Source of the DNA: Hydrogenovibrio sp. 3SP14C1
GTDB taxonomy: Bacteria; Pseudomonadota; Gammaproteobacteria; Thiomicrospirales; Thiomicrospiraceae
Length of the DNA: 64,000 nt
Assembly (NCBI RefSeq): GCF_029625905.1
Contig: NZ_JARTLM010000012.1
Location: 25,765 to 89,764, forward strand
Direction of reading: 5' to 3'
Position 1 is the stretch's first letter. Every line of letters begins with the position of its first letter. The translations under genes and the position numbers were made by a program. This document shows positions 46,017-54,895 of the stretch, one piece after another. Under the pieces are notes generated by a model. It worked only from the letters and a program-made list of their open reading frames with translations, searched no databases and was not told the origin of the DNA.

Positions 46017-47165
46017 ATGAAAAATGTAAATATTGGATTTATCCCTTTAACGGACAGTGCGCCGCTAATTATTGCGAAAGAAGAAGGTTTTTTTGAGAAA
46101 CAAGGGTTAAATGTTTCTTTACAAAAAGAAGTCTCTTGGTCAAATGTTCGAGATAAATTAATTTTTGGTGAAGTTGATGCCGCGCATATGCTTGCACCGA
46201 TGTTAATGGCGACGACATTAGGTATTGGTGGATTGAAAAAACATTTGGTTACTGGGTATTCATTTGGTTTGAATGGGAACGCGATTGGCGTCTCGAATGC
46301 GCTTTTTGATGAAATGAAACAATATGACACTAATGTATTATTAAACCCAAAGGGGAGTGCGCAGGTTTTGAAGAAAATCATTCAAGCGCGTTCAACCAAT
46401 CAGGAAGAGCCGCTTAGGTTTGCAGTGGTGTTTCCATTTTCCATGCATCATTATCTTTTAAGGCATTGGTTAAAAAGTGCAGGCGTAGAGGCTGATCGTG
46501 AAGTACAAATAGTGGTTGTTCCGCCATCAAGTGTCGTTAAGGCATTGGAAGAAAAGTTAATTGATGGCTACTGTGTCGGAGAACCATGGAGTACGCACGC
46601 TGTCAAATGTGAAAAGGGAGTCACTTTAATTACAGGGTATGAAATTTGGAATAATGCGCCCGAAAAAGTACTCGGCGTTACCAAACAATGGGCAGATGAA
46701 AATAAAACAACTCATCAAAAATTAATCTTAGCCTTGTATCAAGCGAGCGAATGGATTGACCAAGTTGGTCATAAAGAACAACTTATAAAGTATCTGGCAC
46801 AACCGGAGTATGTCGGAGCACCTGAAGCCTCTTTGCGCAATTCAATTGATGGAGAAATTTATCATCCTGATGCTCAATTCTGTCGCAAAGTTCCCAACTT
46901 TTCAGTACCGTTTAAATATTTGGCTAATTTTCCATGGCAATCACATGCCCAGTGGATTTTGCGGCAAATGAAGTCAGCTCAGCAGATTAAAGGTGATATT
47001 GATATACAAAAGACTGCTGCAACAATCTATTTAACCGATTTATACCGAGAAGCCTTAGTCACTGAAGGCGTAACCTTGCCAACGGCCAACAGCAAAGAGG
47101 AAGGTGTCCATGCTCAACCATGGTTTATGGAAGGCGTGGAACTAGGTGAGGATTGCTTTATTTAG
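46017..47165 (+). CDS. nasS: NasS: cytoplasmic nitrate sensor, NrtA-like
   Basis: A 382-residue protein of the NrtA/CmpA substrate-binding family but without a signal peptide: it begins directly with NVNIGFIPLTDSAPLIIAKEEGFFEKQGL. The nitrate-pocket blocks FGEVDAAHMLAPM, FGLNGNAIGVSN, HYLLRHWLKSAGV and [14 protein letters not shown] are shared with the true periplasmic protein at 47448. In characterised NasS proteins, nitrate binding releases NasT to antiterminate. The missing signal peptide and the adjacent nasT make NasS the best call; a paralogous periplasmic protein is unlikely. Confidence 0.9.
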   Translation: MKNVNIGFIPLTDSAPLIIAKEEGFFEKQGLNVSLQKEVSWSNVRDKLIFGEVDAAHMLAPMLMATTLGIGGLKKHLVTGYSFGLNGNAIGVSNALFDEMKQYDTNVLLNPKGSAQVLKKIIQARSTNQEEPLRFAVVFPFSMHHYLLRHWLKSAGVEADREVQIVVVPPSSVVKALEEKLIDGYCVGEPWSTHAVKCEKGVTLITGYEIWNNAPEKVLGVTKQWADENKTTHQKLILALYQASEWIDQVGHKEQLIKYLAQPEYVGAPEASLRNSIDGEIYHPDAQFCRKVPNFSVPFKYLANFPWQSHAQWILRQMKSAQQIKGDIDIQKTAATIYLTDLYREALVTEGVTLPTANSKEEGVHAQPWFMEGVELGEDCFI

Positions 47166-47447
47166 GTGCAGTGTTGAACTAGTAAGGTTCATTTATTTGT
47201 GATTTTGAGTTCTCTATTTTAATTTTTTTTATTTAACTGGTTGTTAGTTAAGGGTTTATTTATTTTGGCATAAATATCGTTATATCTCTTTTAAATTTTG
47301 GAAAGAGTATAGACGCTCATAGACAATTTTCTCGTGCGAGAAGGTTGTCTGTGGGCGTTTTTTTTTGCTTTTAAAAAACTTCAACGATGAAAATGATTTA
47401 AAAGTTTTAGTTGAATGACAAAGTATTAAACCGAAAAGGATGAAATT
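47166..47447 (+). promoter_or_regulatory. nas leader region with antitermination-type hairpins
   Basis: About 280 bases without a gene between nasS and the transporter. It contains an upstream hairpin, ATA[T]CTCTTT at 47282-47291 with AAAGAGTAT at 47302-47310 (one bulged T), followed two bases later by a very strong terminator (47313-47366). Such a pair in front of nitrate-assimilation genes is the arrangement on which ANTAR proteins act. The hexaloop A1/G4 consensus of ANTAR targets was not clearly identified. A TTGGCA at 47265-47270 is -24-like, but the matching -12 GC is missing, so a sigma-54 promoter is only a weak possibility. Confidence 0.65.
47313..47366 (+). terminator. Leader terminator in front of the nas transporter operon
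   Basis: Fourteen base pairs (47313-47326 with 47345-47358, two G-T pairs) enclose an inner perfect hairpin TTCTCG-TG-CGAGAA (47329-47342), followed by nine T residues (47358-47366). It lies 82 bases before the ATG of the transporter gene. Unusually stable; presumed target of NasT control. Confidence 0.88.
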
Positions 47448-48833
47448 ATGACATACGAACAAACGGGTCGACGCTCATTCATTAAAAAGACAACACAGGC
47501 GATTGCTTCTGTAATAGCTTTCTCATCAGCAAGTGTTTATGCATTGGGTTATCCAGAAAAAGAGGATTTAAAATTCGGGTTTATCAAGTTAACGGATATG
47601 GCGCCTTTAGCGATCGCTTATGAAAAGCGTTTTTTTGAAGATGAAGGGCTTTATGTTCAATTAGAGGCACAGGCTAATTGGAAAGTATTATTGGACAGAG
47701 TCATTGATGGCCAACTAGATGGGGCACATATGTTAGCCGGGCAACCTATTGCGGCAACCATAGGCTATGGCACCAAAGCAAATGTGATTACGCCTATTTC
47801 GATGGATTTAAATGGTAATGCAATCACTGTTTCCAATAAAACCTGGGAGGCGATGAAATCCAATGTTGAAATGGCAAATGGTAAGCCTAAGCATCCAATC
47901 AGTGCATCGGCATTAAAGCCTGTTGTGGAATCTTATAAAAATGCCGGTAAAGCTTTCAAGATGGGAATGGTTTTTCCTGTCTCAACCCATAATTATGAAT
48001 TGCGTTATTGGTTAGCCGCAGGCGGGCTGAAACCTGGCTATTACGCACCGCATAAAGGCGATACTGCTGGAACGTTCAATGCTGATGTATTGTTGTCTGT
48101 GACCCCTCCTCCTCAAATGCCTTCCACGATGGAAGCCGGAACGATTGAAGGGTATTGTGTCGGAGAGCCTTGGAATCAGCAAGCGGTTTTCAAAGGAATC
48201 GGTGTGCCGGTTATTTCAGACAACTCCATTCAAACAAACAATCCGGAGAAAGTATTCGGCCTTCGAGAAGATTTTTATGAGCAATATCCCAACACGACGA
48301 TTCGCATTGTAAAGGCCATGATTCGAGCTGCAAAATGGTTAGACGAGAAGAATAACAAAAATCGTCCGGAAGCCGTCAAAATCCTATCCAAATCAAGTTA
48401 TGTAGGGGCGGATTATAAAGTCATTGCCAACTCAATGACAGGTACGTTTGAGTATGAAAAAGGGGATAAGCGTTCCGAGCCAGATTTCAATGTCTTCTTC
48501 CGTTATAACGCCACCTACCCTTATTATTCCGATGCCATTTGGTATATGACGCAAATGCGTCGTTGGGGGCAAATTTCAGAATATAAGCCGGATACTTGGT
48601 ACCAAGATATGGCTAAAAAAGTCTATCGTCCAGATATCTATAAAAAAGCGGTTGAGGCCTTAATTGAAGACGGTGTGATGAAAAAATCTGATTTTGATGA
48701 CGCTGTGTTCACAACAGACGGCTATAGAGGCGTTCAAGATGACTTTATGGATGGCATTCCTTATGACGGGTCTAAACCCAATGCTTACATCGACAGCCTT
48801 AAGATTGGATTGAAAGGCAAAGAAAAACTGTAA
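47448..48833 (+). CDS. nrtA: Nitrate ABC transporter substrate-binding protein (NrtA/NasF)
   Basis: A 461-residue periplasmic protein. The N-terminus carries a Tat signal (GRRSFIKK, then a hydrophobic stretch to ASVYALG), as usual for NrtA. The mature part shows [76 protein letters not shown] and [14 protein letters not shown]. It binds nitrate (perhaps nitrite) and delivers it to the permease encoded next. It is the first gene of the structural operon, behind the leader terminator. Equivalent to nasF of Klebsiella. Confidence 0.94.
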   Translation: MTYEQTGRRSFIKKTTQAIASVIAFSSASVYALGYPEKEDLKFGFIKLTDMAPLAIAYEKRFFEDEGLYVQLEAQANWKVLLDRVIDGQLDGAHMLAGQPIAATIGYGTKANVITPISMDLNGNAITVSNKTWEAMKSNVEMANGKPKHPISASALKPVVESYKNAGKAFKMGMVFPVSTHNYELRYWLAAGGLKPGYYAPHKGDTAGTFNADVLLSVTPPPQMPSTMEAGTIEGYCVGEPWNQQAVFKGIGVPVISDNSIQTNNPEKVFGLREDFYEQYPNTTIRIVKAMIRAAKWLDEKNNKNRPEAVKILSKSSYVGADYKVIANSMTGTFEYEKGDKRSEPDFNVFFRYNATYPYYSDAIWYMTQMRRWGQISEYKPDTWYQDMAKKVYRPDIYKKAVEALIEDGVMKKSDFDDAVFTTDGYRGVQDDFMDGIPYDGSKPNAYIDSLKIGLKGKEKL

Positions 48834-48889
48834 ATTAACGTATAGGCAGGTTCTCTGGAGCCTGCTTTTAAGAAACAAAGGTAAGTTCT

Positions 48890-49888
48890 ATGAATCCTTT
48901 AAAGTGGTCACTTGTTGAACCTTTTTACAAACTGATGATTGGTGAAGATCGTAAAGGCCAGCTTAATAACATCATAAAAATGATTGGATTACCAATCGCA
49001 GGCCTGGTGATTTTTTTATTCATTTGGCAAGGCGCCGCCTCCCATATTCATACTTCTTTGGGACAATTCCCAGGCCCCGTGCAAACCTATGAGCAATTTA
49101 TTTCATTGCAGGAAGAAGCGGAAGCGACGGCTATCAAAGAAGAAAAATTCTATGAGCGTCAAGCGGAACGTAATGCGGAGCGAATGGAAAAAGATCCGGG
49201 CTATGTGCCAACCGTTCGTGATTACACAGGACCACCAACGTTCTTTGAACAGATTGGACGGAGTTTAGTGACGGTGATGAGTGGGTTTATTTTGGCTTCC
49301 ATTATTGCGATTCCAATTGGAATTGTCATCGGGTTAAGCGCCAATGCGTATGCAGCGGTAAATCCCCTTATTCAAATATTTAAACCTGTTTCGCCGTTGG
49401 CCTGGTTGCCCTTGGTGACGATGGTGGTTTCTGCCGTTTATGTGACGGACGACCCGACGTTTGATAAAGCTTTTCTAAACTCGATGTTTACCGTCTTATT
49501 ATGCTGTTTATGGCCCACAATTATCAATACAGCCGCTGGCGTGGCGACGGTTACACAAGATTTAAAAAATGTGAGTCAGGTTTTACGCCTGAGCTGGTGG
49601 ACCCATGTTCGAAAAATTGTTCTACCGTGTTCTATTCCAATGATGTTTACCGGTTTAAGAATTTCGTTAGGAATTGCATGGATGGTGTTGATTGCTGCTG
49701 AAATGCTGGCTCAAAACCCAGGCCTGGGTAAATTTGTGTGGGATGAATTTCAAAATGGGAGTTCCAATTCGTTAGGCCGAATTATGGTTGCCGTCATTAT
49801 GATCGGGATTGTTGGGTTTATTTTAGATCGAGGCATGCTGGTTTTACAAAAAGCCGTGTCTTGGGATAAATCGATCACATTACGATAA
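48890..49888 (+). CDS. nrtB: Nitrate ABC transporter permease (NrtB/NasE)
   Basis: Inner-membrane permease of 332 residues in the TauC/SsuC/NrtB group. One N-terminal segment (about 35-55) is followed by a hydrophilic stretch (about 75-115, rich in Glu and Arg) and about five further segments. The EAA-type loop is near LRLSWWTHVRKIVLPCSIPMMFTGLRISLG, which contacts the ATPase. PVSPLAWLPLVTM is typical of nitrate permeases. A copy of the CCAGGCCTGG motif (49718-49727) encodes the PGL of AQNPGLGKF. It is followed 19 bases later by the ATPase gene. Confidence 0.93.
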   Translation: MNPLKWSLVEPFYKLMIGEDRKGQLNNIIKMIGLPIAGLVIFLFIWQGAASHIHTSLGQFPGPVQTYEQFISLQEEAEATAIKEEKFYERQAERNAERMEKDPGYVPTVRDYTGPPTFFEQIGRSLVTVMSGFILASIIAIPIGIVIGLSANAYAAVNPLIQIFKPVSPLAWLPLVTMVVSAVYVTDDPTFDKAFLNSMFTVLLCCLWPTIINTAAGVATVTQDLKNVSQVLRLSWWTHVRKIVLPCSIPMMFTGLRISLGIAWMVLIAAEMLAQNPGLGKFVWDEFQNGSSNSLGRIMVAVIMIGIVGFILDRGMLVLQKAVSWDKSITLR

Positions 49889-49907
49889 ACAGGGGTAGGA
49901 GAAAAAG

Positions 49908-50702
49908 ATGTCAGAGACTCATTTGGAATTAACGAATGTCGGAATTGAATTTCCAACCCCTAAAGGGCCATTTAGAGCTTTAGAAAAAGTAAATTTAAAA
50001 ATACAGCAAGGAGAATTCATTTCCCTTATCGGACATTCAGGGTGTGGTAAATCAACCGTATTAAATATCGTTGCGGGATTATATCAAGCGACCGAAGGCG
50101 GGGTGTTGCTGGATGGAAGAGAGGTTAACGAACCCGGCCCTGAAAGAGCGGTTGTTTTTCAAAACCATTCCTTATTGCCTTGGTTAACGGCTTATGAAAA
50201 TGTGGCGTTAGCGGTTGATCAAGTGTTTAAAAAAAGCAAAACCGCGTCCGAGAAAAAAGAATGGATTGAACATAACTTAAAGCTGGTTCACATGGACCAT
50301 GCGATGCACAAACGACCAGACGAGATTTCAGGTGGAATGAAGCAGCGTGTGGGCATTGCCCGAGCATTGGCGATGCAACCTAAGATCATGTTAATGGATG
50401 AACCTTTTGGGGCTCTGGATGCATTAACCAGAGCACATTTGCAAGATTCATTGATGGAGATTCAGAAAGACTTAAACAATACCGTGATTATGATTACACA
50501 CGATGTGGATGAGGCGGTTTTACTGTCGGATCGCATTGTGATGATGACCAACGGACCAGCAGCGAGTATTGGTGAAATATTAAAGGTTGATTTACCGCAG
50601 CCAAGAGATCGATTGGCGTTAGCGGATGATCCAACTTACAACCACTATCGTTCAGAAGTATTGCGCTTTTTATATGAAAAGCAACGCAAGGTGAACCATT
50701 AA
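49908..50702 (+). CDS. nrtD: Nitrate ABC transporter ATP-binding protein (NrtD/NasD)
   Basis: A 264-residue ATPase with Walker A GHSGCGKST (about 43-51), Q-loop FQNHSLLPWLTAYENV, signature ISGGMKQRVGIARAL, Walker B IMLMDEPFGALDALTR and the H-loop ITHDVDEAVLLSDRI. It energises nitrate import with the permease encoded just upstream. A single short ATPase, as in nasD of Klebsiella; the cyanobacterial NrtC fusion form is absent. Confidence 0.94.
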   Translation: MSETHLELTNVGIEFPTPKGPFRALEKVNLKIQQGEFISLIGHSGCGKSTVLNIVAGLYQATEGGVLLDGREVNEPGPERAVVFQNHSLLPWLTAYENVALAVDQVFKKSKTASEKKEWIEHNLKLVHMDHAMHKRPDEISGGMKQRVGIARALAMQPKIMLMDEPFGALDALTRAHLQDSLMEIQKDLNNTVIMITHDVDEAVLLSDRIVMMTNGPAASIGEILKVDLPQPRDRLALADDPTYNHYRSEVLRFLYEKQRKVNH

Positions 50703-50717
50703 GGAACGGGTGATTTT

Positions 50718-51929
50718 ATGAAACCGAAACTCATTTTAGTCGGCACAGGAATGGCAGGAACACGTTTTCTTGAACATTTGCTAGAAGAAGCTCCGAACAG
50801 CTATGAAATTGAGGTGTTCAATAAAGAGCCAGTTGGTGGTTATAACCGCATTATGTTATCTCCGGTATTGGCGGGTGAAAAAACAATTCCAGACATTATG
50901 ACTCATGATGAAGCCTGGTTTGAGGAACGGAGAATACGTTTACATACCGGCAAGATGGTTTCCGCAATTGATTCAGTGGGACAAGTTCTCACCACCTTTT
51001 GTGGCGAGACGTATTTTTACGACAAATTGGTTATCGCAACAGGTTCTAACCCTTTTAAATTAGAGATACCAGGTGCTGATTTACCGGGCGTTGTCACGTT
51101 TAGAGATATTCGTGATGTCGAAAACATGCTGTCGGTTTCTCAGAATCACAATAAAGCCGTTGTCATTGGTGGGGGGCTATTAGGGTTGGAAGCCGCCCAT
51201 GGCTTAATAAAAAGAGGGATGGACGTCACCGTTATCCATCGAAGTGAGGTTCTGATGAATATGCAGATGGATAAAGAATCCAGTCAATTGCTAAAGAGTC
51301 ATCTTGAGCAAGAATCGAACGGTGTCTCTGGGATGAAGTTCCATCTGGGTGTCAATACAACCGAGATTTTAGGGCAACATCAGGTTGAAAGTATTCGGTT
51401 AGACGATGGGTCAGAAATTGCAACCGACCTGGTCGTGATGTCGATTGGCATTCGTCCCAACACACAATTAGCCAAACAAGCCAATTTGGATGTCAATCGA
51501 GGTATTTTGGTAAATGACTTCCTTGAGACCTCGGCTGGCAATATTTATGCCTTAGGTGAATGCAATGAACACCGTGGCCAAACGTATGGCTTAGTCGCCC
51601 CTTTGTATGAGCAAGCCAAAATATTGGCGAAAAGATTAGCTGGGCAATCCGTGTCTTATACAGGTTCTATTACCTCTACGATGCTAAAAGTTACAGGAGT
51701 GAACCTGTTTTCTGCCGGTGAGTTTAAAGGGGAAAACGGAGCGGATGTGATTGTTTTTAGAGATCTGGCAAAAAATATTTATCGAAAAATTGTATTAAAA
51801 AACAATCAGGTCATTGGGGCGCTTTTATTTGGTGATACCACCGGTGCCAATTGGTTATTTGAATTGTTACGACAAAAACAAAATATTTCGCCGATGCGAG
51901 ATACGTTGGTTTTTGGTCCGGGTTATTGA
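50718..51929 (+). CDS. nasC: FAD-dependent NADH oxidoreductase, NasC-like
   Basis: A 403-residue flavoprotein with two dinucleotide-binding folds: FAD site LILVGTGMAGTRFLEHL at the N-terminus, NAD site AVVIGGGLLGLEAAHGLIKRGMDVTVIH near residue 150, and an FAD-contacting GNIYALGECNEHRG near residue 272. It is closely similar in plan to the N-terminal half of the next gene product, NirB, and ends where NirB continues into its BFD and reductase parts. Position between transporter and NirB, together with downstream nasA, matches nasC of Klebsiella, the electron donor to NasA. The role is inferred from order and family. Confidence 0.8.
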   Translation: MKPKLILVGTGMAGTRFLEHLLEEAPNSYEIEVFNKEPVGGYNRIMLSPVLAGEKTIPDIMTHDEAWFEERRIRLHTGKMVSAIDSVGQVLTTFCGETYFYDKLVIATGSNPFKLEIPGADLPGVVTFRDIRDVENMLSVSQNHNKAVVIGGGLLGLEAAHGLIKRGMDVTVIHRSEVLMNMQMDKESSQLLKSHLEQESNGVSGMKFHLGVNTTEILGQHQVESIRLDDGSEIATDLVVMSIGIRPNTQLAKQANLDVNRGILVNDFLETSAGNIYALGECNEHRGQTYGLVAPLYEQAKILAKRLAGQSVSYTGSITSTMLKVTGVNLFSAGEFKGENGADVIVFRDLAKNIYRKIVLKNNQVIGALLFGDTTGANWLFELLRQKQNISPMRDTLVFGPGY

Positions 51930-51965
51930 AGCTGACAGTCAGGAATTAGAGATTAGGAGCAGGAA

Positions 51966-54506
51966 ATGAAACAGCGTATTGTTGTCATTGGTAATGGCAT
52001 GGTGGGGCACAGTTTTCTCGAAAAACTTATCGCCAGCGAGGGGTTTGAAAACTTTGAGGTAACGGTTTTTGGAGAGGAACCTCGCAAAGCATACGATCGT
52101 GTGTATTTATCTTCTTATTTTTCAGGCAAAACGGCTGAAGATTTGAGTTTGGTGAAACCGGGACTCTATGAGGAAAATGGCATTCAACTGTATTTGAAAG
52201 ATAAAGTCATCGAGATTGATCGTACTCAAAAAACGATTACGTCAGAATCCGGCCAGAAAATTTCCTATGACAAGTTGATTCTAGCAACAGGCTCCTATCC
52301 TTTTGTACCCCCTATTACAGGGAATGATCGTGAGGGTTGTTTGGTTTATCGAACGATAGAAGATTTGGAAGCCATCAAGGCTGCAGCCACTAATGGCAAA
52401 ACCGGTGTGGTTGTCGGTGGTGGGTTATTGGGCTTAGAAGCCGCTAAAGCGCTGAAAGATCTTGGTTTGGATACACATGTAGTCGAATTTGCGCCAAGGT
52501 TAATGCCCGCCCAATTGGATGAAGGAGGCGCGGGATTACTGAAAAGAAAAATTGAAAATCTGGGCGTACATGTCCATGTTTCAAAAGCGACGCAAGAGAT
52601 TACAGAAGGTGAAAACTGTCTTAATAAAATGGTCTTTTCTGATGGTGAGTCCTTGGAAACCGATATTGTTTTATTTTCAGCCGGTATACGTCCACGTGAT
52701 GATTTAGCAAAACAAGTCAAATTAGCGGTGGGTCCTCGTGGTGGTGTTGAAATCAATGATCAATGCCTGACATCGGATCCTAACATTTATGCCATCGGTG
52801 AATGCGCGTTACACAACGGTATGATCTATGGACTGGTTGCGCCCGGTTATGCCATGGCGCAATCGGTGGTCGATCAACTGAACTTAACGCCTGCCCATTT
52901 TGAAGGTGCGGATATGAGCACCAAATTAAAGTTAATGGGGGTTGATGTTGGTTCCATTGGAGACCCACACGGTAACGACGAGAGTGCCTTGTCCTATGTC
53001 TATGAAAATGGTCCGGAAGAGGTCTACAAAAAAATCGTCGTTTCGTCAGATGGCCAAACATTATTAGGTGCTGTCTTGGTCGGTGATGCAGAGGATTTCA
53101 GTAACCTTTTGCAAATCATGTTGAATGACATAACGCTACCTGAACACCCGGATTCGTTAATTCTTCCTAATCGAGATGGTAGTGGCAGTGACTTATTCGG
53201 CCCTGATGCACTGCCGGAAACCGCTCAACTTTGTTCGTGTTATGACGTGTCAAAAGGTGACATTATTCAAGCTGTTGAAGCAGGGTGTTGCACGGTTTCA
53301 GACGTAAAAGCATCCACACAAGCGGGTACCGGCTGTGGTGGGTGTGTTCAACTAGTGACCAATGTTTTAAACAATGAGCTTGAAAAGCGCGGTGTGGAAG
53401 TTAATACCGACCTTTGCGAACACTTCAGTCATACCCGTCAAGAACTGTTTCATATCTGTCAGGTGGAAGGCATTAACACCTTCGAAGATCTTATCCAAAA
53501 GCATGGTCGTGGACACGGTTGCGATATTTGCAAACAAACCACAGGCAATATTTTTGCCTCTTTATGGAATAGTTATGCCTTGGAACCCGACAAAATTCCA
53601 CTGCAGGATACCAACGATAATTATTTGGGAAACATGCAGAAAGATGGAACTTATTCGGTGATTCCTCGAGTCCCTGGAGGCGAGATAACGCCTCAAAAAT
53701 TAATCGTTCTAGGCCTGATAGCGACTAAATATAAACTGTATACAAAGGTTAATGGTGGACAAAGAATTGTGCTGTTTGGGGCACAGATGAATGACCTTCC
53801 TGCGATTTGGAAAGAGTTGATTGATGCTGGGTTTGAGTCAGGTCAAGCTTACGCTAAAGCACTCAGAACGGTTAAATCATGTGTAGGATCAACCTGGTGT
53901 CGCTACGGTTTAGATGATTCTGTGACCATGGCGATTGACATGGAAAATCGTTATAAGGGGCTTCGTTCACCCCATAAAATCAAAATGGGGGTATCGGGGT
54001 GTACGCGTGAGTGTGCCGAAGCACAGGCAAAAGACATTGGGTTGATTTCAACGGAAGAAGGTTGGAATTTATATGTATGCGGTAACGGGGGAATGAAGCC
54101 TCGTCATGCCGATTTGTTTGCAACAAAACTGACTCAGGAAGAAGTCTTCCGTTATGTTGATCGGTTATTGATGTTTTATATCAAAACGGCGGATCGTCTG
54201 CAAAGAACGGCCAGTTGGATGGATAACCTAGAAGGTGGATTACCTTATTTGCAAGAGGTCGTGATTCAAGATTCATTAGGCATTGGCGAGTCTCTGGAAG
54301 CACAAATGAAGGGTTTGCGTGAAACCTATGAGTGTGACTGGAAACGAGCTATTGTAAGCCCATCCTTTACGAAAAGATTCCGCTCTTTTGTCAATGTGGA
54401 TGACAAGGCCGAGCAGTTGTTTGTTCAGGAACGAGGGCAAATTCGGCCGGCCACCGAGCAGGATAAGTTGGATGGAATTGCGGTTCAAGTTAAAGAAATC
54501 GCTTAA
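51966..54506 (+). CDS. nirB: Assimilatory nitrite reductase large subunit
   Basis: A siroheme enzyme of 846 residues (E. coli NirB 847) reducing nitrite to ammonium with NAD(P)H. In order: FAD and NAD domains (1-320), a BFD-like [2Fe-2S] domain with CSCYDVSKGDI...AGTGCGGC (about 420-465), a second short Cys motif GHGCDIC, and the sulfite/nitrite reductase half with the [4Fe-4S]-siroheme cysteines at 639, 645, 679 and 683 (CVGSTWC, CTREC). All key residues are present. A motif-based hairpin separates it from nirD. Siroheme is made by CysG, encoded in the same cluster. Confidence 0.96.
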   Translation: MKQRIVVIGNGMVGHSFLEKLIASEGFENFEVTVFGEEPRKAYDRVYLSSYFSGKTAEDLSLVKPGLYEENGIQLYLKDKVIEIDRTQKTITSESGQKISYDKLILATGSYPFVPPITGNDREGCLVYRTIEDLEAIKAAATNGKTGVVVGGGLLGLEAAKALKDLGLDTHVVEFAPRLMPAQLDEGGAGLLKRKIENLGVHVHVSKATQEITEGENCLNKMVFSDGESLETDIVLFSAGIRPRDDLAKQVKLAVGPRGGVEINDQCLTSDPNIYAIGECALHNGMIYGLVAPGYAMAQSVVDQLNLTPAHFEGADMSTKLKLMGVDVGSIGDPHGNDESALSYVYENGPEEVYKKIVVSSDGQTLLGAVLVGDAEDFSNLLQIMLNDITLPEHPDSLILPNRDGSGSDLFGPDALPETAQLCSCYDVSKGDIIQAVEAGCCTVSDVKASTQAGTGCGGCVQLVTNVLNNELEKRGVEVNTDLCEHFSHTRQELFHICQVEGINTFEDLIQKHGRGHGCDICKQTTGNIFASLWNSYALEPDKIPLQDTNDNYLGNMQKDGTYSVIPRVPGGEITPQKLIVLGLIATKYKLYTKVNGGQRIVLFGAQMNDLPAIWKELIDAGFESGQAYAKALRTVKSCVGSTWCRYGLDDSVTMAIDMENRYKGLRSPHKIKMGVSGCTRECAEAQAKDIGLISTEEGWNLYVCGNGGMKPRHADLFATKLTQEEVFRYVDRLLMFYIKTADRLQRTASWMDNLEGGLPYLQEVVIQDSLGIGESLEAQMKGLRETYECDWKRAIVSPSFTKRFRSFVNVDDKAEQLFVQERGQIRPATEQDKLDGIAVQVKEIA

Positions 54507-54524
54507 TGCCGTTGTTATGCATAA

Positions 54525-54547
54525 AAGCAGCCAGGCCTGGCTGTTTT
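54525..54547 (+). terminator. Hairpin between nirB and nirD
   Basis: Built on a perfect CCAGGCCTGG palindrome (54531-54540, extended AGCCAGGCCTGGCT at 54529-54542), preceded by AAAAG and followed by a T-run. By shape it is an intrinsic terminator inside the nitrate operon. It may reduce nirD-nasA expression relative to nirB, or be tolerated for another reason. Confidence 0.7.
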
Positions 54548-54574
54548 TGAAGCCTTATGGAGAAGGATAAAGAC

Positions 54575-54895
54575 ATGAGTGAGTTTAAAAAAGTTTGTCA
54601 ACTGTCTGATTTAGTAAGTAATTCCGGTGTCGCGGCATTGATAGAAGCTCAGCAGGTTGCGTTGTTTTATGTTGAAAATGAAGTCTTTGCTTTAAGTAAT
54701 TATGATCCGATTGGTCAGGCCAATGTGATGTCCCGTGGGATGGTGGGTGATATAAAAGGAGAATTGATGGTGGCTTCCCCTTTGCAAAAACAACATTACA
54801 GCTTAAAGACAGGGGTTTGTTTGGACGATGAGGCCATTTCTATCCCTACATTTGAAACAAAGATTGAAAATCAATCTGTCTGGGTAAAGCTATAA
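54575..54895 (+). CDS. nirD: Nitrite reductase small subunit NirD
   Basis: A 106-residue Rieske-fold protein without the Rieske cysteines and histidines, as usual for NirD (E. coli 108 residues). Segments recalled from E. coli include VAALIEAQQVALF, FALSNYDP, SRGMVGDIKGELMVASPL and the C-terminal beta strands. It partners NirB. The start is the second ATG (54575), which has GGAGAAGG at 54559-54566 at proper distance; ATG 54557 overlaps that site. The stop is immediately followed by the nasA ATG. Confidence 0.92.
   Translation: MSEFKKVCQLSDLVSNSGVAALIEAQQVALFYVENEVFALSNYDPIGQANVMSRGMVGDIKGELMVASPLQKQHYSLKTGVCLDDEAISIPTFETKIENQSVWVKL

Noticed and set aside
47265-47281. Sigma-54 promoter before nrtA
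   Set aside because: TTGGCA is a good -24 element, but the -12 position has GT instead of GC, and a start there would exclude the upstream leader hairpin.
49408-49415. Sequence TGGCCTGG near 49408 as a further motif copy
   Set aside because: It lacks the AGGCCT core, so the palindrome is broken; not counted. The same holds for CCCAGGCCGG near 14029-14038, TAGGCCTGA near 53711 and ACGGCCTGG near 55438.
54575-54895. NirD as a degenerate Rieske protein that lost its iron ligands
   Set aside because: Absence of the Rieske cysteines and histidines is normal for the NirD family.
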